From NCBI GenBank assembly GCA_965368585.1, contig CBDUNM010000015.1, forward strand, positions 1-58,604: a DNA stretch of 58,604 bases. The letters run 5' to 3'. Source of the DNA: JARRQB01 sp965368585 (GTDB lineage Bacteria; Pseudomonadota; Gammaproteobacteria; Chromatiales; Chromatiaceae). The notes under the pieces are model-generated. The model did not search any database. It was not told the origin of the DNA and saw only the letters and a list, made by a program, of their open reading frames with translations. Each line of letters opens with the position of its first letter. Position 1 is the first letter of the stretch. Shown here piece after piece: positions 1 to 8,073 of the stretch. The translations under genes and the position numbers were made by a program.

Positions 1-1
1 T

Positions 2-1774
2 TCCGATCTCAATCTGTTGTTTGCGACCCTGGTGCCCCGCGCCGGTATCGAAGCGACCGGCCAACGCGTGCTGGACTTGCAACGCCATCAGCGCCTGGTG
101 GGAGCGGGCGCCATCATTACGGTGTTCGTATTTCTGTTCGTATTGCTGTCGAGTCGCTTGAACAGATTGTTGAAGCGTCTTTCGCAGTTTTCGCGGCGCG
201 CCCTGGATCTCGAACAGCAACCCCTGGTCGAACGGGGTAACCAGTTGCTGATACTCGAGGATTGGATCCGCGATTTCGTCGCCCTGATCTTGCGCGGGCG
301 CGACGAAATGCGGGCACGGCACGAAACGGCCATACGCGAATCGGAAGCCCTGCATGCGGCCATCATGGAGACTTCCCTGGATTCGATCATCACCATCGAC
401 CAGGATGGACGCATTATCGACTTCAATCCCACGGCAGAGCGCATTTTCGGTCACAGCCGGCAACAGGCGATAGGCCGGCAGTTGGATACCTTGCTGCTGG
501 CGGGCGATTCGCGAGAGACCTTCGGCCGGCGTCTGTATATGAGCCTGGAACATGGCATCGAGGTTGCCGATCCCAGGCGCTTCGATCTGCGTGCCATCAA
601 TCGCGACGGCGTCAGTTTTCCGGTGGAGATGGCCATCAAACCGATGTTGTTGCGCGATCGGTTGCTGTACACGGTCTACATACACGACATCTCTGACCGC
701 GCGCACCAGGAGGCGGAAATCAAGAGTCTCGCGGCCATCCCCAGCGAAAGTCCGATCCCGGTGCTGCGCGTCAATCGACCCGGCGTGGTCATTTATGCGA
801 ACGGTCCGAGCGAGCCGCTGTTGAAACACTGGGGATGCCGCCGACTGCAAACCTTGCCGGTGTACTGGAAGCAGCAGGTCGAAGAGGTGCTGGCGGAGGG
901 AAAAACGCGTGAACTCGAAATCCACGCCGACGCGGGTATCTACTCACTACTGTTGACGCCCATCAGAGAACTGGCTTACGTCAATATCTATGCGCGGGAT
1001 ATTACCAAGGAGCGCGAAGCGCAGCAGGAGGCGCAACGCCGCCAGAACGAACTGATCCACGTGTCACGCTTGAGTACCATGGGCGAGATGGCAACGGGGA
1101 TCGCGCACGAACTGAATCAACCCCTGTCTGCCATCATCAACTTCGCCCACGGCGGGTTGCGGCGTTTGAAGCGCGGTGCCGGCGGTCGAAAAGACCAGGA
1201 GCATGCCCTGGAGCAAATCGCCGAACAAGCGAACCGCGCGGGTGAAATCATCAAACGCATGCGCGGCATGGTCACCAAACAGCAACCGCTGCGGGAAGTG
1301 ACCGACCTGAATCAGCTGGTGAAAGAGGTTTGCGCCCTTCTGGCGCACGAAACTCGCAAGCTGCAAGTGTCGATCGAGCGGCGCCTGTCAGCGGACGCTC
1401 TGCTGGTTCGGGTCGACCCAGTACAGATCGAGCAGGTCATGTTGAATCTGATTCGCAACGCCCTGGATGCCTTGGCGGAACTGCCTCCAAGCGAGCGTCG
1501 GCTTGCGATCAGCAGCGGCAGCCTGATGCCGGACGGTATTTATGTCGCTGTGCACGACAACGGCCCGGGCATCCGGCCGCAGGTCATGGAGCGCTTGTTT
1601 GACCCGTTTTTTACGACTAAAAAGTCGGGCATGGGCATGGGCCTGGCCATTACGCAGACCATTGTTGCGGAACATAATGGTAAGATTCGCGCAGATTCCT
1701 GGCCCGGAAAGGGCACAACTTTTACTTTGGAGCTGCCCGTCGCCATGCCGTCCGCGAAAAGTCTAGCATCATGA
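2..1774 (+). CDS. Membrane PAS sensor histidine kinase (5' end outside window)
   Basis: The frame is open to the left edge, so the N-terminus is missing; a TTG at 17 is only an internal codon. Visible order: end of an extracytoplasmic region, one membrane segment (about residues 32-47 counted from 17), a linker helix, a PAS domain (about 110-235), a second degenerate PAS-like region, a HisKA H-box with HELNQP (His about 364), then an HATPase with N-box NLIRNALDAL, DNGPGI and GMGMGLAIT. This is the FixL/DctB-like class of kinases, which phosphorylate a partner regulator. The next gene starts within its stop (ATGA overlap), so the FixJ-like protein is the probable partner. There is no haem-PAS signature that I can assert, so oxygen as the signal is not shown. 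Confidence 0.9.
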   Translation, partial: SDLNLLFATLVPRAGIEATGQRVLDLQRHQRLVGAGAIITVFVFLFVLLSSRLNRLLKRLSQFSRRALDLEQQPLVERGNQLLILEDWIRDFVALILRGRDEMRARHETAIRESEALHAAIMETSLDSIITIDQDGRIIDFNPTAERIFGHSRQQAIGRQLDTLLLAGDSRETFGRRLYMSLEHGIEVADPRRFDLRAINRDGVSFPVEMAIKPMLLRDRLLYTVYIHDISDRAHQEAEIKSLAAIPSESPIPVLRVNRPGVVIYANGPSEPLLKHWGCRRLQTLPVYWKQQVEEVLAEGKTRELEIHADAGIYSLLLTPIRELAYVNIYARDITKEREAQQEAQRRQNELIHVSRLSTMGEMATGIAHELNQPLSAIINFAHGGLRRLKRGAGGRKDQEHALEQIAEQANRAGEIIKRMRGMVTKQQPLREVTDLNQLVKEVCALLAHETRKLQVSIERRLSADALLVRVDPVQIEQVMLNLIRNALDALAELPPSERRLAISSGSLMPDGIYVAVHDNGPGIRPQVMERLFDPFFTTKKSGMGMGLAITQTIVAEHNGKIRADSWPGKGTTFTLELPVAMPSAKSLAS

Positions 1775-2400
1775 ATGCCAAGCAATTCAGTCCCCAGGTC
1801 ACGGTGTTCGTCGTCGACGACGATCAGGCGATGCGCAGTTCGTTGCAGTGGTTGATCGAGTCGGTGGGCTTGGCGGTCGAGAGCTTTGCCTCGGCGGACG
1901 AGTTTCTCACCAGCTACTACCCCGGTCGTGCCGGGTGCCTGCTGCTCGACGTGCGTATGCCGGGTATGAGCGGACTGGAGCTGCAGGAATACCTGAACGC
2001 TCACGAGATAAAGATCCCGGTTATTATCATTACCGGACACGGGGACGTGCACATGGCGGTTCGGGCCATGAAGCGCGGCGCCATCGACTTTATCGAAAAA
2101 CCCTTCAACGACGAGGTTCTGCTGGATGCCATTCGCAATGCATTGAATCTGGACGAACGTCGCCGGGGTTATCAGGCCGAGCGGGCGGAACTGGCCGCAA
2201 GACTGGCGCAACTGACGCCCCGCGAGCACGAAGTCATGGATATGGTCACCGAAGGCAAATCCAACAAGGAAATCGCCAAAACTCTGGGTGTTTCGGCGAA
2301 AACGGTCGAGGCGCATCGTGCGCGCGTAATGGAAAAAATGCAGGCGGGTTCCCTCGCGGAACTGGTGCGCATGGCCGTCGGCGCGGCCGAAGCAACTTAG
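1771..2400 (+). CDS. FixJ/NarL-type response regulator
   Basis: 209 aa. The receiver domain occupies about residues 10-125, with an acidic pocket (VVDDD), phospho-acceptor Asp60 in LLLDVRMPG and the conserved Lys in EKPF. A LuxR-type helix-turn-helix follows at about 148-205 (LTPREHEV, SNKEIAKTLGVSAKTVEAHR). The start overlaps the kinase stop by 4 nt, the usual sign of translational coupling between cognate partners. The protein is a DNA-binding transcription factor of the FixJ/TodT/StyR group. Targets cannot be read from the sequence; the downstream TPR lipoprotein gene follows after a gap of about 120 nt and could be one. Confidence 0.93.
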   Translation: MNAKQFSPQVTVFVVDDDQAMRSSLQWLIESVGLAVESFASADEFLTSYYPGRAGCLLLDVRMPGMSGLELQEYLNAHEIKIPVIIITGHGDVHMAVRAMKRGAIDFIEKPFNDEVLLDAIRNALNLDERRRGYQAERAELAARLAQLTPREHEVMDMVTEGKSNKEIAKTLGVSAKTVEAHRARVMEKMQAGSLAELVRMAVGAAEAT

Positions 2401-2524
2401 CCAAATAGGCGTTGCGTCGCAACAGGTCGTCGGTCGGATGGCGGGTTGTCACGAAGCGCGGTTCAGCAAATCGTTTGAGCGGGCGGGTGGCGTATGCGTG
2501 CGCCGGTCCGACCGTGGAGATGCA

Positions 2525-4927
2525 GTGAGCAGTATGAGTACAGTCAAGTTAGCGATGCTGGCGGCAGTTTTTTGCTTCGGCTTTGGTATCGGTGGTTGCA
2601 CGGATGTCGACACCAAGAAAGCCGCGTTCGTCGAAAAAGGCCGGCAGCTCATGGCCTCCGGCGACGCGGTCAAGGCCAGGCTGGAGTTCAAGAACGCCCT
2701 GTCGATTTCCGACCGGGACGCAGAGATCTGGTTTCTGCTCGGACAAAGCGAGCTGGCCGCGGGAAAGTTCAAAGCCGCCTTCAATGCCTACAGCCGCGTG
2801 GTCGAGCTCGATCCGACACACATACCGGCGCTGGTTAAAAAAGGTCAGATACTGGTGGGCAGCGGCGCGCTCGAGCAGGCTGAAGAGGTGTTGGCGACCG
2901 CGAACGAAATGGCTCCGGGCGATGCCGACGCCCTGGTGCTGTCGGCGGCAATCAAGAAGCGTCGTGGCGACTTGGCGGGGGCCGAGACCGATGTCAGGCA
3001 GGCCCTGGATAAACGACCCGAACACAGCGATGCATTGAAGCTGTTGGCGATGGTGCAAGTTGCCAACGACGATTCGACCGCGGCCGAGCTGACGTTGCAA
3101 ACAGCCGTGGCGGCGTTTCCGCGCGATACCGATTTTCGTCTCTTGCTGGTCGATGCGCTGGACAACCTGGGCAAGAGCGGCGATGCGATCGACGTGGTAC
3201 GCGGGTTGATTGAGCTGAAGCCGGATGTGGCGGACTATCGCATTCGTCTGGCGCGCTACCTGAGCGGCCTTGGACGGTCGGACGAGGCGGAGACGGTGTT
3301 ACGCGAAGCCGTGTCGGCGCTGCCCGAGGCGACTGCGGTCAAATTGAAGCTGATCGAGTTTTTTCGCGCCGTCCGAGGTCTGCCTCGCGCGATTGCCGCG
3401 ACGCGGGAACTCATCGCGGCGAACCCGGACGACGACGAACTGCGCTTGGCCCTGGGTGATCTATACATCGTCGCGGGTGAGCACGAGACGGCGGAATCGC
3501 TGTACCGGGATATGATTGCGGCGCAAGACCGTAGTCCGGCGAGCGTACGAGCGCGGATTCAGCTGGCGGCGATTTATGCCCGTGCCGGTAAGCCTGAGCA
3601 GGCCATGCAGGCGCTCGATCAGGCTTTGGAGGTTTCCGCGCGCGAGCCCGACGCATTAACCCTGCGAGCCACGCTGGTTCTGCGCGAAAACCCCGATCAG
3701 GCTATTGCCGACCTGCGAACCGTGCTGCGGGAATATCCCGACCGCGCCGAGGTTCATGAACTGCTGGCGCAGGCGCACTCGGCAAAGAACGAATTCGCGC
3801 TCGCGCAGGATGCATTCGAAAAGGCCATCGAACTCGATCCGAAACGATCCAGTGCCTTTCTCGGTCTCGCCCAGCTGCGGGCGAAAACCGGTGACACGCA
3901 GGGTGCCCTGGCGGTGCTGAACCGATTGCTGGAGACTACGCCCGGCGCCGCGAAGGCGCGCGAAGCCATTGCGCAGATTCAAGTGTCGAGCAGTGACTGG
4001 GCAGCCTTGACGGCGACGGCGACCGAGTTGCAACGCGACCAGCCCGACAATCCGCTCGGCTATCACCTGGCCGGCGTCGCCGCGCAACAGCAGAACGATC
4101 ACCAAGGCGCTGTCGCTGCTTTCGAGAAGGCCCTGCAGCGATCGCCGGACGCGATCGAACCCCTGGTCGCACTGGCCAACAGCCTGATTGCCCTCAAGCG
4201 TAGTGACGAAGCCGAAGAGCGGGTGTCTGCCGCGCTGCAACGCAACCCGAGCAATCTGCTGGCGCTCAGTACGCTGGGCGACTTAAAGGCGGCTGCCGGC
4301 CAGGCCAAGCAAGCCGCGGAATATTATGAGCGTGCGCTGGCGGTTCACTCCAAGGTGCCCCGGTTGTACATCCGGCTCGCAAGCGTGCTGGCGGGGGAAG
4401 GGTCACTGGCCGAAGCGGTTGCTGTATTGGAACGCGGCGTGCGCGAAACCGAACGCGACCCCGCTCTGTTGTTCCAGCTGGCCACCACACAGGACAAGCG
4501 CGGCGATGTCGAAGCGGCGATCGCGGTGTATGAAGAGCTGCTGCAGCGCTTCCCCGATGCGCCCCTGGCGAAGAACAACCTGGCCATGTTGTACGCCAAT
4601 CATCCACAACCCGCCGACAGGTTGAACAAAGCGTTGCAGCTGGCCGTCGACTTCAAAGACCATGAGGTTCCGGCGTTCAGGGATACCCTGGGTTGGGTTC
4701 GCTACCAACGGCGCGAGTACCAACTGGCCGCGGACGTGTTCAAAAGCATCGTTGCCGAGCACCCGCAAATGACCGAAACCCAGTATCACCTGGCTATGGC
4801 GTATCTGAAGATCGGGCGCACGGCGGATACCAAGAAGATCCTGGAACGCATCCTCGCCGAGGACAAGCCCTTTCCAGGCAGGAGCGACGCCGAGCAGCTG
4901 TTGGCGCGACTGGCGGCGGACGCCTGA
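2525..4927 (+). CDS. TPR-repeat lipoprotein, PrsT-like
   Basis: About 800 aa. GTG at 2525 is chosen because GGAG lies 5 nt upstream; ATG at 2534 is the alternative. A lipoprotein signal (hydrophobic stretch then GIGGC) is followed by tetratricopeptide repeats along essentially the whole protein, with recurring A..-LDP and G-(D/E)-A spacing. Length and layout resemble the PEP-CTERM/exosortase-associated TPR lipoprotein family (PrsT), which is linked to exopolysaccharide and sorted-protein export; that family match is from memory, not a search. A protein with an exosortase-type sorting signal is encoded at 48-49 kb, but no exosortase is in the window. The mature protein should be membrane-anchored and act as a protein-protein scaffold. 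Confidence 0.8.
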   Translation: MSSMSTVKLAMLAAVFCFGFGIGGCTDVDTKKAAFVEKGRQLMASGDAVKARLEFKNALSISDRDAEIWFLLGQSELAAGKFKAAFNAYSRVVELDPTHIPALVKKGQILVGSGALEQAEEVLATANEMAPGDADALVLSAAIKKRRGDLAGAETDVRQALDKRPEHSDALKLLAMVQVANDDSTAAELTLQTAVAAFPRDTDFRLLLVDALDNLGKSGDAIDVVRGLIELKPDVADYRIRLARYLSGLGRSDEAETVLREAVSALPEATAVKLKLIEFFRAVRGLPRAIAATRELIAANPDDDELRLALGDLYIVAGEHETAESLYRDMIAAQDRSPASVRARIQLAAIYARAGKPEQAMQALDQALEVSAREPDALTLRATLVLRENPDQAIADLRTVLREYPDRAEVHELLAQAHSAKNEFALAQDAFEKAIELDPKRSSAFLGLAQLRAKTGDTQGALAVLNRLLETTPGAAKAREAIAQIQVSSSDWAALTATATELQRDQPDNPLGYHLAGVAAQQQNDHQGAVAAFEKALQRSPDAIEPLVALANSLIALKRSDEAEERVSAALQRNPSNLLALSTLGDLKAAAGQAKQAAEYYERALAVHSKVPRLYIRLASVLAGEGSLAEAVAVLERGVRETERDPALLFQLATTQDKRGDVEAAIAVYEELLQRFPDAPLAKNNLAMLYANHPQPADRLNKALQLAVDFKDHEVPAFRDTLGWVRYQRREYQLAADVFKSIVAEHPQMTETQYHLAMAYLKIGRTADTKKILERILAEDKPFPGRSDAEQLLARLAADA

Positions 4928-5003
4928 GCGGGGTGTGTACCGACGGGCAGCCGGTGCCGCCCGACCGGGCGCGCCCGTTTCGCCAGCCACGCCGACCGAC
5001 GCC

Positions 5004-5142
5004 TGGACAGGCGAGGGCCCGGATAGATCATGGGTCGACGACGAGTCGTTGCTTCAGGCAAGACGGGGTTACCGAAGCTGTGCGCCGGGTTTGAGGGTAG
5101 ATCCGCGCCGACCCGTGATCGACCGGCGCAACATGCAGGCTA
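5004..5142 (+). repeat. 139-nt dispersed intergenic repeat, copy A
   Basis: This block aligns without gaps to 43697-43835 over 139 nt at roughly 75-78% identity by eye, including an identical 17-mer (5011-5027). Both copies have the same orientation, sit between two convergent genes, and end within 0-7 nt of the leftward gene's stop codon. Substitutions show no 3-base periodicity, so it is probably non-coding. A small stem at 5036-5048 (CGAC/GTCG) is kept in copy B by a compensatory change. The rest of the gap 4928-5003 shows nothing recognisable. Confidence 0.75.
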
Positions 5143-6555
5143 TCACTGCGGCACCAGTTCCGGGATAGGTGACGCGTTCTTCGCTTCCACGTTGGCATAC
5201 AAGTCGTACAGCGCGGCTTGCAGTGCTTCCTCGATAACCGGGTGATAGAAGGGCATTTGCAGCAGCTGCCCGACGGTCAATCCCTGTTGGATGCTCCAGG
5301 CGAGCAGATGGCCGAGATTCTCGCCTTTCGGGCTGATCATCTCGCTGCCCAGCACGCGGCCGCTCACCTTGTCCGCATAGACGCGAATCAGCCCTTTGTT
5401 CTTGGCCATGATCATAGCGCGGCCGACCGGCCCCATTTGCACCTGGCCGATCGCGGTGGTGTGCGGGTCGAGATCGGCAAAACGTGCGCCGACCTGGACG
5501 ATGTTGGGATCGCAAAAGGTAATGTTCAACGGCGTCTTGCGGCGAAATGCGAATACTTCGTCACTCACCGCGTTGTGGCCCGCGATACGGCCTTCGTCAC
5601 CGGCTTCGTGCAGCAGCGGCCGCGAACCGGTGACATCGCCGGCGAGGAAGATGGGCAGGTCGCCGATCTGCATGGTACTGGGGTCGAATAAGGGTATGCC
5701 CTTGTCGTCCAGCGCTATACCGATGGCGTCCAGGCCGAGTTTGTCCAGATTGGGGATGCGCCCGAGGCTGGCGAATACCCGTTCGACTTCGGTACTCTGC
5801 TCACCGGCAGTCACTTCGATCAGGCCGTTCTGACCTTCGCTGAGGGTCGCCGCGTGGCCCAGCCACAACGGCATCTCTTTACCGATCACATCGATGGCGG
5901 TCTCTGCCACCTTTGGGTCGCTCAGTCCGCCAATCGTGTCGAGTTGGTCGATACCCACGGTTTCCAGCCCCAGGCGTTTGAGTGACTGGCCGATCTCCAG
6001 ACCGATGACGCCAAGTCCGACCACGGCGATCGAGCGCGGCAGGTCGTCCAGATCGAAGAAATCGTCCGAGGTGATGATCCGGTCGCGAAAGGCGCTCCAG
6101 GCGCCGGGAACGATCGGCCGCGAACCCGTGGCAACAATGATCTTGCCGGCTCGCACGCGCTCACCGTTGTCGATCTCGAGCAGATCGGGTGCGGCGAAGC
6201 GCGCGTAACCGGCGATAAAGTTTTCTTCTGGCAGCTTGTCGGTGCTGTTGGACAACACGCGGTCGACGAACGTGTCGCGCAGGTCCTGCACGTACTCCAT
6301 GGCCTCGGGAATATCGAGATCGAGGTCCTCGTGGCCTTCCATGCCGAAGCGATTGAAGACGTTGCGGCGATGAAAGTCCTCGGCGACCTGAATCACCGCT
6401 TTCGAAGGCATGCAGCCGACCCGCGCGCAGGTCGTACCCAATTCTCCGCCATTGATCAGTACGAACGATTTTCCGGAAGGGCGGATTTTGCCCAGTGCGT
6501 ACAAGCCGGCACTGCCGGAACCGATAATCGCTACGTCGACTTTGCGTTCAGCCAC
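5143..6555 (-). CDS. Dihydrolipoyl dehydrogenase-like flavoprotein disulfide reductase
   Basis: 470 aa. GTG start with AGGAG 6 nt upstream. An N-terminal FAD-binding GxGxxG (IGSGSAG), the redox pair C43-x4-C48 in TTCARVGCMPSK, a second GxGxxG for NAD(P) (VGLGVIGLEIG) and a C-terminal HPxxEE (FYHPVIEEAL) place it in the class-I pyridine nucleotide-disulfide oxidoreductases. It is most like lipoamide dehydrogenase or mercuric reductase, without the extra MerR-type C-terminal cysteines. No 2-oxoacid dehydrogenase E1/E2 genes lie nearby, so the disulfide substrate is uncertain. It is cytoplasmic and stands alone on the minus strand, its 3' end touching the dispersed repeat. Confidence 0.88.
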   Translation of the reverse strand: MAERKVDVAIIGSGSAGLYALGKIRPSGKSFVLINGGELGTTCARVGCMPSKAVIQVAEDFHRRNVFNRFGMEGHEDLDLDIPEAMEYVQDLRDTFVDRVLSNSTDKLPEENFIAGYARFAAPDLLEIDNGERVRAGKIIVATGSRPIVPGAWSAFRDRIITSDDFFDLDDLPRSIAVVGLGVIGLEIGQSLKRLGLETVGIDQLDTIGGLSDPKVAETAIDVIGKEMPLWLGHAATLSEGQNGLIEVTAGEQSTEVERVFASLGRIPNLDKLGLDAIGIALDDKGIPLFDPSTMQIGDLPIFLAGDVTGSRPLLHEAGDEGRIAGHNAVSDEVFAFRRKTPLNITFCDPNIVQVGARFADLDPHTTAIGQVQMGPVGRAMIMAKNKGLIRVYADKVSGRVLGSEMISPKGENLGHLLAWSIQQGLTVGQLLQMPFYHPVIEEALQAALYDLYANVEAKNASPIPELVPQ

Positions 6556-6679
6556 AAGGTGCTCCTGTATGAAAGTAATTTCAGCTGCGAGAGGTGAAGT
6601 CCGGATTGTAGCGCGACAGGCGTTTTCGAAGCTGCGTTGCGGGCAGGGTCTCTTCGATCGCGTGCCGCCGCGTGCTCGC

Positions 6680-7009
6680 TTATCGATAGACGGGCGGGAC
6701 GTAGCGCCAACGGGGCAACATACGCAAACGGAATTGTCGTAGCCGCCGATGATGTCGATACCTGGGTCCCGCCGGTTTGAAACGGCCGTTTCTGGCGGCG
6801 TGTGACCGTAGACCCGCCCGGTCGATCGCGGGCAGGGCGCGCGTTGCGACGCGGTTGCCGCCGCCCGAGCCGAAGCCGAAGCAGATGAAGGCGGCGGCCG
6901 GTTGCGCGGCGATCACCAGCAGGCAGCCCAGCAGAGCGGTTCGTACCAGGGGGCGGGTCCGGGACTCGCGAGAGGCTTTTTCACGTCGTTCGCTTGTTGG
7001 CCGGGGCAC
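6680..7009 (-). CDS. Small secreted protein, unknown function
   Basis: 109 aa if the GTG 4 nt after the glcE stop is used. The N-terminus is basic, followed by a hydrophobic run ending AAQPAAAF, a convincing signal peptide with an AxA-type cleavage site. The mature part is short, starts with a Phe/Gly/Ser-rich stretch (FGFGSGGG), becomes Arg-rich and ends in aromatic/Pro residues (YVPPVY). That composition recalls small envelope proteins in sulfur-oxidising gammaproteobacteria, but I do not recognise a family. The tight spacing suggests translation from the glcDE transcript. The start is not certain, and the rest of the gap (6556-6679) shows no further gene. Confidence 0.45.
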   Translation of the reverse strand: MPRPTSERREKASRESRTRPLVRTALLGCLLVIAAQPAAAFICFGFGSGGGNRVATRALPAIDRAGLRSHAARNGRFKPAGPRYRHHRRLRQFRLRMLPRWRYVPPVYR

Positions 7010-7013
7010 CGAA

Positions 7014-8072
7014 CTACCACTCGGCGTACATGCGACCCGGATTGAGGATGCCACGGGGATCGAAGGTGCGTTTGAGCTTGGCGTGGAAGCGGGCGTTGAT
7101 CGAATCCAGCGGATGGAAGATCGCCGTATTCTGCCCGTCGCCATGGCGGAAAAGCGTGGCGTGTCCGCCGGTCTTTGCGACCTCTTCGCGAATCGATTCC
7201 GGATCGATATCACTGATCACCCAGCGTTGCGCGCCAGCCCAGTCCACGAGGCTTCGCGTTTCGCATGCCAAGGTGGGTGTCGCCGGTGCCAGCGACAAGC
7301 GCCACAGCGGCTGGCCACCGGTAAAAAACGCCAAAGTGTGGTCGCGCAGCTCGCGCCATACTCCGTCGTCGGCGTCGTCACCGCCGATCTGCCGCGACCA
7401 TGCACCGACCCCGGACGCGTTGCCGGACAGGCGCAGATACAGCCTTTTAGCCCAGTAGCAGGCGCCGCTCAGCGGTGCCGGCTGGGCGCAGAGCTGCCGC
7501 ATGCGCCGGCGCGCACTGTCGGGGTCCATCTCGAGGACCAGCGTCTGTTGAGCGGCCGGGCGGGGCAGTACCTTGACCGAGACTTCGAGCAGTACCCCCA
7601 GGGTACCCAGGGCGCCTGCCATGAGGCGCGAAACGTCATAACCGGCGACGTTCTTCATGACCTGGCCACCGAAGTTGAGTGTCTGCCCCCGTCCGTCGAG
7701 TACCTTGACGCCCAGCAGCAGATCGCGGGGCGCCCCGAACCAGGGGCGTCGGGGGCCCGCCAGACCTGCGGCAATGGCGCCCCCGAGCGTGGCGCCAGCG
7801 GCAAAATGCGGGGGCTCGAATGGCAGCATCTGGTCTTGTTCCGCCAGCAGCTGTTCCACCGCCGAGAGCGGCGTCCCGGCCCGCGCGGTCAGCACCAGTT
7901 CGGTCGGCTCGTAGCTGAGCACGCCGCTGTGTACCGACAGATCGAGCGGCTCGCCGCTGGGCGCGCGGCCGTAAAAGGCCTTGGTGTTGCCGCCGTGCAG
8001 TCGCAGCGGTGTGCGCGTATCGAAGGCGCGACGAACGGCTTCCGCTAGCGCAGATTCGCGGTCGCCGTCCAC
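7014..8072 (-). CDS. glcE: Glycolate oxidase FAD-binding subunit GlcE
   Basis: 352 aa, GTG start one base after the glcD stop. It has the FAD-binding-4 fold of the PCMH superfamily (LRLHGGNTKAF, GATLGGAIAAGLAGPRRP, VKNVAGYDVSRLMAGALGTLG) and the short C-terminal region typical of GlcE, ending NPGRMYAEW. GlcE works with GlcD and the iron-sulfur subunit GlcF to oxidise glycolate to glyoxylate at the membrane, feeding electrons to the quinone pool. In autotrophs this salvages the RuBisCO oxygenase product. GlcF is not encoded next to it, which is unusual. Confidence 0.93.
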   Translation of the reverse strand: MDGDRESALAEAVRRAFDTRTPLRLHGGNTKAFYGRAPSGEPLDLSVHSGVLSYEPTELVLTARAGTPLSAVEQLLAEQDQMLPFEPPHFAAGATLGGAIAAGLAGPRRPWFGAPRDLLLGVKVLDGRGQTLNFGGQVMKNVAGYDVSRLMAGALGTLGVLLEVSVKVLPRPAAQQTLVLEMDPDSARRRMRQLCAQPAPLSGACYWAKRLYLRLSGNASGVGAWSRQIGGDDADDGVWRELRDHTLAFFTGGQPLWRLSLAPATPTLACETRSLVDWAGAQRWVISDIDPESIREEVAKTGGHATLFRHGDGQNTAIFHPLDSINARFHAKLKRTFDPRGILNPGRMYAEW

Positions 8073-8073
8073 C

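Noticed and set aside
6777..8048. A 423-codon plus-strand open frame opposite glcE
   Set aside because: Antisense of a recognised gene; no domain, no ribosome-binding site.
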